Positions 12,359 through 22,900 of a DNA stretch of 64,000 nucleotides are shown one piece after another. The translations under genes were made by a program, and so were the position numbers. Location: assembly GCA_003116995.1 (NCBI GenBank), contig BDSL01000017.1, positions 124,001 to 188,000 of the forward strand, written 5' to 3'. Under the pieces are notes generated by a model. That model was not told where the DNA came from and did not search any database. It saw nothing but the letters and a program-made list of their open reading frames with translations. Each line of letters opens with the position of its first letter. Within the stretch, counting starts at the first letter, position 1. The DNA is from Yamagishiella unicocca. Taxonomy: Eukaryota > Chlorophyta > Chlorophyceae > Chlamydomonadales > Volvocaceae.

Positions 12359-12423
12359 ATACCGAGCCCTATCTACTAGCGGGATGGGATGCCCGTCATA
12401 TCGCAGAGCAGTGGCCGCAAACC

Positions 12424-14172
12424 TCAGCTGGGTGCGTAGTTGGCCGTTGCATAGACTAGGGTCTCACATTTAGAAATGTTCACACGCATACCAAAAGCAA
12501 CACAAAACTCTTTCAACCGTTCTAGAAGATATTGCATACGCTCAACCGAAGTGGCCATAAGGGTCAAGTCGTCGGCGTATAAACAGGCTGGTACCGGTGC
12601 TCCTCTGGCTCTGGGGGAGTGGTTTTGGGCATGCGGGTTCTGTTGCGCAGTACGCCTGTCCCACGCGTCAATGTACTCCGCAAACTTTTCGATGTAAAAT
12701 CCGAAAAGGTCTGTGCTTAGCGGGCAGCCCTGCTTGACGCCTTGCTCAGAGGCAAAGGTTTCGCCTGGCTGGCCGTTAGCCTTGACACGCAACAGGACCT
12801 TCTGGTAGCAGGCCTTGAGCGCACTCAGCATGTCACCGCTAATTCCACGTTCCTCTAGACGTTGCCACAGAAGCCAACGTGGTACTTTGTCAAAAGCCTT
12901 CTCAAAGTCGATTTGGCAGACCACGAGCGGGGGTTGCCCCGCTCGCATATGCCTAGTAGTAAAATGGCGCACACTAAACAGGTGATGTGGCGTCCCATAG
13001 CCCGGGCGAAATCCGGCTTGACAGGGGTGCTTCACATCGTCTGCAGCTTCGCAAAAACGTGCAATCCGCCTCTCCAAAATGGTTGCGTAGCACTTAGCCA
13101 GGGCGCCGCCCACAGCAATACCACGATAGTTGCCTTTGTCCGCCTCATCTCCCTTCTTTTTAAAGACAGGGGTCAAATTGGACACCGTAAATTGCTCCGG
13201 AAAATCTCCAGTGCAGCGAATGTGCTCTACTAGAGTGTGCAGGATGGGAACTAGAACATTAATATCCGACCTCTTACCATCTGCCCCCTCTTGCGACCGC
13301 CTTGCATAGCGAAAGCATTCAGCTGGGGCTCTCTCGGGGCCCAGAGCTTTATGGTTTGCCATCTTCCCGACCGCCTTCGCTACCTCATCAAGCGTAATTG
13401 GGATATTCAAGATCTCGTCAGCGATCTGCCGCCTTCGCTTCACCGTGTCAGAGTCTAAGAGTCGCTCAGTGGGCGCTAAAAGATGTAGCCCATTAATAAA
13501 ATTGAAAATGGCCCTGGATAGCAGCTTATGCTCGTCACTCTGCGCGTGCTGGTCATGGTTATAAAGACCCTCAAAGTGACTCCTCCAGCCAGTGGGGTCA
13601 TTGATAGGGCAAGGAGGCACAGCCCCCCCCAACAACTTCTGCCACAGCGCACGGGGGTTGTGACGGCAACCAGTGATAAACTCTTGCAGTTGCTTATGCT
13701 CAAAGGCGGCTTGTGCAGTTTGCCGGACTCGGTTGTAAGCCGTCCGAGCTTCTTGGAAAGCGGTCCATCCAATGCTCTCATGCGGCCTTCCTCTAACCTC
13801 ATCTAACTTGCTGGTCATGAGACGCCGGGCTTCAGTACACTCCTGTGACCACCAGGGTGCCTGATTACTGCTGCTTCCTGCTTCCTGCCGCCCACAGCCA
13901 AATGCCTGCTTCAGAACTCCCGATAGTACTTTTCCGATAGTATCGACTGCCTGTGTACTACTAATGTTCCCACTCGTCAGGTCTTCACTGACTCCTCTGA
14001 GACGAACTAAGGCCGTGCTATCGTCCTCTGAAAAGTAGGACGCGTATTGCCGCCATTTATCTACATCAAATTTTTGCCCGGGGCGCTTGCGGGACTGCAC
14101 ACGTGCAGGCCCGTTTGGCTCCTTAATATTGAGGCTCAACACGAGCATTATTGGGCTATGCATGGTCTCCAA
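12424..14172 (-). pseudogene. LINE reverse transcriptase domain
   Basis: This 582-codon frame carries the fingers and palm of a non-LTR reverse transcriptase: AGFRPGYGTPHHLF, CQIDFEKAFDKVPRWLL, EQGVKQGCPLSTDLFGFYI and the catalytic CLYADDLTLMA. It stops at 12424. The homologous sequence then continues one frame over (QLRTQLRFAATALRYDG), so a one-base frameshift is the likeliest explanation. Confidence 0.92.
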
Positions 14173-15030
14173 CAGAGGCCCCCAGGTGAGTATACTGCTT
14201 ACCCCACGCTCTCAAGAAAACGCTTCTGTGGAACAGGCCCGAGGAAGCGACAAAAAGATCTATAGTACTACCTCCTAAGTCATGAGGGAAGGTGAGTGAC
14301 CCCTGCAAATCTCCCTTGACGCGTCCGTTCAGGACACAAAGACCTTCACTGCGGCATACATTTCCTAAAGCGTGCCCAAACTCGTTGGTGTGGATATCCT
14401 GGCAGTGCCTAACGCGCGGAACCTGACAGGTAGGCTCTAGTACACCGAATGTGGTCCCGAGCTGGTGTACAAGTTCGTGAAACGTTGCGTCCGGAACATC
14501 TTGCACCCCAAGCTCACTGCTTGAGAGCCGAGCATTGAAATCACCAGCCAGTAGTACATGCTCGTTATCACGTTTAAGTACTGCAAGCTGCGCCTGGAGG
14601 CTAGAAAAGACCTCTGACGCTACATCCGCGTTGCTAGCTTGTGCGCTTTGCCGGTGCATATTTGACGTGGCCGGGGAGAAATAGCAGGCTCCAAGCAGCA
14701 CACTATTGCCTCCGGCGTTCGCCCATTCTGCCTTAAGCCTAATCCACATGATCTCACATCCTCTGGGCAGCACACTCGTCTTTACGACCTCGAAGCCTGC
14801 CGTGGAGCCAGGGAGGTGGCGATGTACACGGCCACTCCCCCTTTACCACTACGCTGGTCTCGATCAAGATGGAGCAGGGTGTAGCCGGGGAGTTGGTTCG
14901 CGTTCGTAGGCCTCCTATGTGAGCCATGCGTCTCCGTACAGATAATCAGATCATGCGCTGTAATAAGCCCCCATACCGCAATATCTGTAAGCCTCGCGCT
15001 ATTTAGCCCCGCCACATTCCACATCAGCAA
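14156..15030 (-). pseudogene. LINE endonuclease domain (frameshifted)
   Basis: The segment opens with LLMWNVAGLNSARL and ICTETHG, which carry the Asn and Glu of the exonuclease/endonuclease/phosphatase fold. It continues in another frame with LLAGDFNARL and HDLGGSTIDLFVAS. It ends at GDH followed in a third frame by SPIMLVL, the usual terminal SDH block. Single-base indels near 14780 and 14165 separate the frames. The domain would nick target DNA to prime reverse transcription. Confidence 0.85.
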
Positions 15031-15366
15031 CCTCAGTCCGTGCGCCCTCGGGCCAGGGGTTTCCTATGCTGCTGCCATCATCGGTGTGTCGTTGCCGTCT
15101 GCCTCCGCAGCTCCTGTTCCCCGAGCGGGCGCCTGCTGAGCGTTCGTGGCGGCCCCAGTCGCCGCTGCCTGGGCAGCGGCGTTATTTGCACTGCCCGTGG
15201 GCAGGTGCTGTGCGCCGTTGTCGAACCGATGAAGGTTCTCGTTGTACTCCTCTGGGCTGTTCTGGCCTGGTGGAAGCACCCAGATCTCCACGGCGTTGCG
15301 CCATGTAGCGCATGAATTGGAAGTGCAGTACATACACGCGAATGCATTCTGCAGTAGAGGACGCAC

Positions 15367-15849
15367 ACAATTTACCTATTGCGTACGTATGTGCAAGCTT
15401 TTGGTTCTTTCTTGGACTGAATTGAACTTGAAGGCTGGTCGTAAATATTGCGAAGCGAACCTGCCTTTGTGTGGTGCGACCACGCCTTGACATCAAGTTG
15501 TTCCTTGTGTGGGCGACAGAACACTGGTTACCAAGCTTCTTGACATGACTGAGAAGGATACTGTAGCTGTCACTTTTTACAGTGTCCTCTTCAAGCTCGT
15601 AAGCATGAGAACGGGGCTGGATCACAAGTGGCTGCCAAACCTGGCCAAACGCGAGGGAAGATACCCGAACGGCTCCGTACATGCATGGTGCCCGACGCCA
15701 ACCAACGTTCCCATCCTATCTGGCATTATATAAGGTGTAACAGATGCGGAAGGGGATGGGTTGGGCGCAAACGAATTGCTGAAACGCGGACATGATTGCT
15801 CCGTCCTGGACGACCCGCCTGGTTCTGCCTGGTTTAGTCTGATGGCTTG
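15367..15849. other. Spacer between LINE and direct-repeat unit
   Basis: Only short frames without motifs on both strands. No supported gene. Confidence 0.4.
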
Positions 15850-15899
15850 TCAGGCCCCAACACTGGTTTGCTCTATGGCTGCCACCTAGGTCACAACTT

Positions 15900-16385
15900 A
15901 ATTGGCCCCGATCGGAGGTGTTAGCTTCCCGGCCTGTAAGGCCCAGCCTCTCCGTCCTAAATCCGTTGGCTATACCAGCCAGCGGCAACAAGCACTAGGG
16001 GACCAGCCTAGTGGGGACTATATGGTTGCTGAGGGTGGTTGCGGATTGCGCCGAGTTGTTTGCGAGCGCGACAATGGTTGATCAGGCCATTACACTCTAC
16101 TCCAACTTGTCGTAGCACCGCGCAACACCGAGACAATCGGTGTTGCGCTCGGAAAGCGCGCGCGCGCGCAGGCCGCGCATCCGCCGTACGGTTCTCCTAC
16201 CTGGAGCCCGTGGCTCCAGAACCAACCGACAGCTACCGTGCAGCTTCCAGCGCAGCACTCAAGCCTAGCCTCAGCGAGAGACGTGGCGCAATACTACAGG
16301 TTAACACATAACACCGCAACAGGCAGCCTAGCCGTAGGGCCCAGCTGCCCACGAAATGCACGTGCCGGCGATGGGGCTCGACAGC
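15900..16385. repeat. 484-bp direct repeat, copy 1
   Basis: The block starting AATTGGCCCCGATCGG and ending GATGGGGCTCGACAG is almost identical to 17640-18125; I saw only a couple of mismatches. A 50-bp sequence (from TGTCAGGCCCCAACACTGG) sits immediately before it at 15850 and again immediately after it at 16387. The order is therefore short repeat, long repeat, short repeat, 1.2 kb of PHD coding sequence, long repeat. On the minus strand the low-coordinate end encodes the start MLPLAGIANGFRTERLG. Confidence 0.9.
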
Positions 16386-16798
16386 TGTCAGGCCCCAACA
16401 CTGGTTTGCTCTATGGCTGCCACCTAGGTCACAACTCCCCCCCACAACCAAGGGCGGGAGGTACACGAACGCACGCGGTTGTTAGCACAATGGCCTACGC
16501 GCACACGAGAAAGTCCAGGGCCCAAACACAACTCAGGCATGCCCGATTACAGTCCAACAGAGCCAGGCCGAGGCGGCAGAAGCGCCTCATCTCCCTAGTT
16601 GCCTCATCGCCCACCACATCGGGACCACCCCGAGCCGTTTCCAGCCTCACAGTGTCCGGCACAGGTCACAGCACCAACAACGCTGACTCCCGCCAGCAGC
16701 CCCTAGCTATACACCTCCAACCCCACCGCATCCCTCGCCATGCTAGACGCTCGCCAGCCCTCTAGCCCAACACCTGAGCAAACCCGCATATGCCCACT

Positions 16799-17732
16799 TC
16801 ACACAAGCATGCGACGTGCCCTCGACAGGGTTACCTCCCCCGATTCACCTCCAGACCAACGCATCACGAAGTACCGTGGCCGTGCCAAGGCCCCCTGATA
16901 CTCCAACACCCCTTCCCTCCGCCGAACCTTCTTGCCCTTGCCCCTGCCCTCTCCCTGCTCCAAGCGCTGCACCTTGCGCCCATCCAACGCCGCCGCTTCC
17001 TCATCCCGCTGCCGGGTGGCTGCCCGCGGGAACAGCAGCTTGCCCGCAGCCTCACGCTCCGGCACAGGACCCTGCGGCCCCCCCAGACCATTTCCCCTCC
17101 GGCTTCTTCGGCAGCTCCAAGCACGTCCCGTGCCAGCCTGTGTTGCACCCGTCGCAGAGCAGCCGGGTGGCTGCCCGCGGGAACAGCAGCTTGCCCTCAG
17201 CCCCACGCTCTGGCACAGGGCCCTGCGGCCCCCCCAGACCCAGCTCCCGGCAGCGCGGGCAGAGCCGCTCCCCCTCCGGCTTCTTCAGCAGCTCCAAGCA
17301 CGTCCAGTGCCAGCCTGTGTCACACCCGTCACAGAGGAACATGCCCTTCAAACGAGCACACTGTAGGTCCCGTGCCGGCAGCAACAGGCGCGTATCCACG
17401 ATTGGGTCCATCTCCATGAAGCAGGGCAGCAGCTGCTCCCCTTCCATCAAACGCCTCAACTGCCGAAAAGGCTCTCGGGCCACTTGGCTGTAGAGCCGGT
17501 AGTAGTTGGCCAGCCTCGCAAGGCTTCTCAGCTCTTTTAAGTGAATAATGGCCTCCCCCCCCGAGTCCGTGCTGTTCGCGGACTCGTCGTCGTTGCTGCC
17601 AGCATCACCACTGCCATCATCGCAGTGGTTGCGCGGTGCTAATTGGCCCCGATCGGAGGTGTTAGCTTCCCGGCCTGTAAGGCCCAGCCTCTCCGTCCTA
17701 AATCCGTTGGCTATACCAGCCAGCGGCAACAA
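16799..17732 (-). pseudogene. PHD-finger coding fragment (transposon-like), frame-broken
   Basis: A minus-strand frame starting at 17732 inside the direct repeat encodes an acidic segment (DDGSGDAGSNDDESANS). A PHD finger follows (FLCDGCDTGWHWTCLELL ... LCPRC), then a second, incomplete finger (LLCDGCNTGWHGTCLELPK) that loses its last Cys pair and stops at 17052. A neighbouring frame (17206-16799) continues with basic sequence ending near RPRYFVMRWSGG. The second finger arose by an internal duplication of about 178 bp. PHD fingers read histone tails, and in algae they also occur in retrotransposon polyproteins. The flanking repeats and frame breaks favour transposon origin. Confidence 0.6.
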
Positions 17733-18125
17733 GCACTAGGGGACCAGCCTAGTGGGGACTATATGGTTGCTGAGGGTGGTTGCGGATTGCGCCGAGTTGT
17801 TTGCGAGCGCGACAATGGTTGATCAGGCCATTACACTCTACTCCAACTTGTCGTAGCACCGCGCAACACCGAGACAATCGGTGTTGCGCTCGGAAAGCGC
17901 GCGCGCGCGCAGGCCGCGCATCCGCCGTACGGTTCTCCTACCTGGAGCCCGTGGCTCCAGAACCAACCGACAGCTACCGTGCAGCTGCCAGCGCAGCACC
18001 CAAGCCTAGCCTCAGCGAGAGACGTGGCGCAATACTACAGGTTAACACATAACACCGCAACAGGCAGCCTAGCCGTAGGGCCCAGCTGCCCACGAAATGC
18101 ACGTGCCGGCGATGGGGCTCGACAG
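17640..18125. repeat. 484-bp direct repeat, copy 2
   Basis: Near-perfect partner of 15900-16385. It includes the start of the PHD frame at its low end and a CG-alternating tract (GCGCGCGCGCGC) in the middle. Its right junction is followed by unrelated sequence (GCTGCCAAACGCG). Confidence 0.9.
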
Positions 18126-18169
18126 GCTGCCAAACGCGCCAAGGCCTTCGGCAGCTGTGTGTTCACCGG

Positions 18170-18385
18170 GTAGATAGATCCATCGGGCGCATCGGTTGAC
18201 ACTGAAAGAGACGCAGGAAGAAGAATAAACTGGCCGACCGAGATATGGCAAACGACCAGAAACCCCGACCAAGGGGCCGCACGTGCTATCTTCACAGCAT
18301 GAACTGCCCGAACCAGACACCGATTCATTTGTGTTGTTGTATCGGTTACAGTGGGTTCCAGACCAAGAGGTAGAACCATCGGGCA
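18170..18385 (-). repeat. Dispersed repeat family member (SINE or LINE-tail-like)
   Basis: Minus-strand sequence with CCCCTTGGTCGGGGTTTCTG, GTCGGCCAG and CTGCGTCTCTTTCAGTGTCA is shared with 32365-32460 (plus). A second partial end (GTCTGGAACCCACTGTAACC) lies beside it. Confidence 0.65.
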
Positions 18386-18960
18386 CATCGCCCTTGCTGT
18401 GTATATCGTGCAGCTGTCGCGCGCGCTGCTTGCGGCGCTGTTTCGATCCTCCGTCGTCTTCAGTCTTTCGCCCTCTCTGGCGCTGTCTGCTGGAGCTTGG
18501 GCGCGCTGTACGTAGCGCGCGGCGGCGCTGGCGCCTCTGATGATGGTCCTCGCTCCTGGCTGTGGCACCTCAACTTGCTGTGCCTCGCTGGAGGCTCAGT
18601 ACTCGTGGCCGTGACCACACTGAAGGGCTCGGTTCGCTCGTTTCTTGTGTGTGGTGGCACTGGCCTCAACGACTCGGCTCTTGATGTTGGTGATGGACCC
18701 GCTGCAGGCTCGTTGTCACGACACATACAACGGGTGATGGACGCAGCGTGTGCGAAACACCAGAACCCGTTCAGCAGTGTGGAGCAGTAACTGCAACAAC
18801 TTCGGAAATGGCAATATGACAGGGTCATCATGTACGGCGCGCCTGGTACCGATTAGGTTGTAAGGCTCAGGAGCAGCAGCTGGCGCAGCTGGACTGTAGC
18901 CAGGGAAGAGCATTCCCACCATCTCAAGCTAGCATGCCTTTTCAGCGCTAGCGGCCACAC
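18386..18960. other. Unassigned region
   Basis: Overlapping frames of about 100-120 codons occur on both strands without recognisable motifs or splice context. No gene supported. Confidence 0.35.
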
Positions 18961-19380
18961 ATGTGGTAACGGAACCGGGACATCATGCGCATGTTACGTA
19001 CTTTGTCATGACAGCGTTTAGGTGGCTCTGACAACGTTGCAGGCTTGGTGTTTATGGCGCGTGTTGGACACGTGTTACCTACCGTACTCGGCGAGGCTCT
19101 TTCGCGTTTGTAGTCGCCTCCTGCTTGCTGTCGGCCTCGGTCGGCTGTCTTCTTCCGACCAGTGTGGAGTGGGTTCGCTTCGCCCGGTGATCTGCGTCGT
19201 GGCCTGGCCCATGGGGCCCTCCTGGTTGCTTGCGCTTCCGCGCTTGAAGGCGTTTTTGTCTCCTCTGTAACTCTCGCAGCCTGCTTAAAATATTTGCGCT
19301 GTTAATAACACCCAGTAAAACTGCACTACTATCCGGTGGTCCTGCCTTTTGGTCTGGAGCCCATTGTTACAAGTATTACT
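18961..19380 (+). mobile_element. Retrotransposon 3' end copy
   Basis: The stretch from about 19180 (CCCGGTGATCTGCGTCGTGG) to 19275 (CTCTGTAACTCTCGC) matches about 7975-8085. A GGTCTGGAGCCCATTGTTAC end follows near 19355, shared with the dispersed family at 19560, 18370 and 32490. It is best read as the truncated 3' tail of one retroelement family. Confidence 0.5.
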
Positions 19381-19559
19381 GCTAGCCGCCGTGAAGGATT
19401 CACTTCCGGCTTCCTGCCGCGCGCTGCTGTCTGTTGCGCCACATGGGACTAACGATTCACCAGCAGCGCTGTCCCAGCGCCTCTGCAGCTATCCTATCCT
19501 ATGAATAAAAAAACCACCACGGTCTCATCCGCCTGAGTATCCCGGCGGTTGAAGTAGCA

Positions 19560-19720
19560 ACTGTTACAGTGGGCTCCAGACCGTAAGCGGCGGGCGCACC
19601 AAATAAAGAGGTATGCACAGGAAGAAAGGAAAAATCATTCGGAAAAAACTGGAAAACCACCAGAAACCCTGGAACAGGGCCCAGAGAACAAAAGCGACAT
19701 CCTGTTGGCTGTGTGGCGGT
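19560..19720 (-). repeat. Dispersed repeat carrying a TGTAA motif, 3' of M60 copy B
   Basis: On the minus strand this copy reads TTCTCTGGGCCCTG ... GGTGGTTTTCC ... GGTCTGGAGCCCACTGTAAC, matching the family at 18170 and 32340. It lies 190-350 bp beyond the stop of M60 copy B, in the same orientation. Its TGTAAC could serve as the algal poly(A) signal (TGTAA) for that gene. Confidence 0.6.
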
Positions 19721-19909
19721 TTAACAGGCGTTTCAGCGTGTGTCTGCCAATCCACAATGCACTTGGCATCACGAGGAGCTGCCGTGCTATCTAGCGTTGA
19801 AGAGTGTTGCCGTGTCGTCGATGTACACCGATTCCATGCCATGTCAACGAACCGACATGGCTCGCATGGACTGCTGTTGAAGTGCCGTACTCGACGGCAC
19901 TGACGTCCT

Positions 19910-22900
19910 CTACTGCATGGGGTCCGCCAACCAGGCCGGCAGCGACGCCACCAAATTGCGCGTCCGCTCCGAGATCGGAAAGCCCCACTTCGTGTAGAAC
20001 GGAATCAGGTTTACACCTGCATCGCACACGTCGAGGGCAGAGGAGGACAGATAGGAATGGATGGGCATGAGGCCTCACCGGGTGGAGCAGAGCACGCATT
20101 TGTGACGTGGCCATGTAAGTGGCGCAAACAAATAAACTACTAACCACATGACGAGGGTCAGGCAAACGAAGAGGCGAGATCAACGAGCAAAGACCAGGCC
20201 GCCTCACCTGCCACTTTGCTGGACGTCGCGATCCAAATCTGGACATTGTCATCCTGTTGGGCGGTGATGAGGGGAAGGACGGAGGCCAAGGGGCCAGCAG
20301 GGGGCTCATCGGTATGCGTACATGGCTCACAGAGCAAAATATTGGACGTAACCAATCCTACGGCAGGTAGGGAAACCCAGCCATGCCCGGCAGCATACAT
20401 GCACACCACGCCGTGACAGGTCCCACTGTCACGCTGCTGGTCAGCAACATCGGCGCAACCGACGGATATGGCCGCTTGCTGGGGCAGGTGGCAAAGCTCT
20501 ACTCCTTCGCATTTGGACTTTTATTAGACGTACTGAAAACACGCACGCACGTCGCCCCGGTGCAGCTAGCGCCATTGAAGCTGCAGTGCTCACCGGAAGT
20601 GGAAGGGCCATCTGCTGGTACGCCTCATACATGCTCCTGTAAAAGCTCCAGCCGAAGCCCTCTTTGAGCTGCGGCGACAGTATGCGGGTGTTCGGTGTTA
20701 GACGGTGACGACTCTGACGCTGTGGCCGTCGAACGCTAGGATGAGGCCAGGAATCGCATGAGGGGCAATCCAAGACCAGGCCCCAGCCAGGTGGCACAGA
20801 AGGGCAATGCCCGCAATAATGCCCCAACCCATTTGTGCCACCGGGAGGATTTTACGGTTGATCATAGTGCCCCCGAAACAATGACAGATCCTACCTGCAG
20901 GTACGTGTCAAGCGCAATCCACACGTCCCATTCCTGAGCCCAATTGGCTCCCCTGGCCAGGTACTCAGCGCGGGCCTTCGCGCGCACGGCAGGTGAGATG
21001 TTGTTCCAGTTCTCTGAGCTCTGAGGGACACCGGTTTGCTCCTGCAATGGGTGAAGAATGGAGGAGGCAGGGAGGGAGGGCCGCACACCGGCGAAACGGT
21101 TTTCTGGATAATCTGATAAACCTGGCTGCTGGATAGAAAAGTGGCCTGCGCCGCCGGGCGGGTCACGTTCGTCATCATCATGTGCCACTGGCAAGCTAGA
21201 TGCGAGACTCAAGTGGATTTACGCAGACAGCTAGCATAGTAAGCTAATCAGGAAGCGCCCTTCCCACTCATATCCTTATCACCAATGCACCACCGAGAAG
21301 CGATGCACCACCGAGCAGCAATGCCGATTTGCCGTCCGTCAGCTCACCAGAGCGTAAACGGTGAAGAGGTTGGTCGAGCTCTCCGTCGTACCCGAGAACA
21401 TCATCTCGTTCCACTGGTGGTTGTGACCCAACTCATGGTAAGGACCCCAGGCGCCCTGGGCCTGCAGCGCGATCGATCATTGGCGATCGGGTGAAGGGGG
21501 GGATGGCCGACGGTCCAACTTCTGCAATCAGGGAGGTGTCGCCGGCCCGTGCGCACGCCCATCCAGTAAATGGGGGCGTCAGAGGTGTGCGTGGTCGTGC
21601 GTTCGCGCCAATCGCCCCAAGAGAGAAGTAGTTCAGTGGATAGAGCTCCCTCATGGCATACTCGTGAATACCATAATCGACTACCGGTAGCCAATACGGT
21701 AGTCAACCTATCCAGTTAGCCCGACACGCGCACTGCCGCCTCTTTACGTATTACACGGACATCCGTTCGCATCTGTCTGCTCTTCTAGCTATCAATGTCA
21801 GTAGCGGCGAAACGTACCTTCAGGCGTGTGACGTCGAGCAGCTCCTGCGGTATCGACACCCGAGACGAAGTGCAGAGTAATTATAGTTAACCCATTCAGT
21901 AATGCAGCTTTACTTGCACGCGGTTATCCTTTTGGGTTCGATTGTAATGCTCGCGACTTTTGGTGCCGCAAAGCTCAACTACTGCACGTACATAAAAACA
22001 GTACATAATAAGGACCGACACCGGCGCGACGAAGCTTCGCAGCTAGCCGCATAATAAGCTAGTCCCCGAGCTCGTACTTCCCGCAGCAGCCTTCGCCCCC
22101 TTCGCTCACACCTGCAGTACTCCGGGGTCGTCGTACGCCATGATCGGGTAGCCCGAGTGCATCCAGCCACCCGAGATGTCCGCGTCCACCAGGAAGCGCT
22201 CTGCACGTGCGGCCAATGCACACACACATGAATGGGTCGATTGCGTGTGCGTGCGACGGGAAACTCCGTCAGGGCAGAATCTCCACCTTCATTTACCTGC
22301 GCGTTTCACGAACTTCAGAGAGAACAATGAAGTAATAACGCCTTTAGATTTCATTGCTTTGCCCAAATGGTGCTTGCGTTGCAGCAAGGACACATTAGGT
22401 AACGGTTCGAGTTCGTAGTAGTGGACGGAGTTCCTTTCCATCCTAAACCGTATGTTCTGGCCTACCTACATTCTGTAGTCGATGTATCATACATCATTTA
22501 AACGCATGCTGTACGTACGTACCCGATCGTACAAACGCCAACCAGCCAGCCCTGCCCACGGGTCTCCTCGTAACCCCGCCCACCTGCCCGAGGCCGGGCT
22601 GCTGGCTGCATGTTCGCAATGGAAGCCATGGAATCCATGACGAGGTTCCAGTGCTTCATGAGGGGGCTCAGGTCGGTCAAGTCGCGAATGGCCTGCAAGT
22701 GGATTGATAGGGTCGGTGCGTTGGTCGACTGCTAGATAGGGGCTCCTGCTGTCACGTACATTGCACAACGACGTGAAGCGGTCTCCGCCCCAACCTACCC
22801 TGGACGGAACCATGATGACCAGTTTGCCGGTGTCCAGCTCAGCCCAGGGGGCGGGGTACTTGCGAACGGTGTTGGTCCAGGAGCTCTGCGGGGGCCGGGA

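Larger units (their letters stand above)
11048..15366 (-). mobile_element. LINE-type non-LTR retrotransposon, frameshifted
   Basis: On the minus strand, an apurinic-type endonuclease precedes a reverse transcriptase and a C-terminal zinc knuckle, the usual order of ORF2 in L1-like LINEs. A 100-codon Ala-rich frame upstream (15366-15064) could be the end of ORF1. A short (CAATA)n run at 11050-11070 may be the 3' tail. At least three frame breaks (near 14780, 14165 and 12430) interrupt ORF2, so this copy is inactive as read unless these are assembly errors. No target-site duplication was identified. Confidence 0.85.

Noticed and set aside
15850..18125. Classical LTR retrotransposon
   Set aside because: No reverse transcriptase, integrase, primer-binding site or TG...CA ends fit the 484-bp repeats, and the start codon of the internal frame lies inside one repeat.
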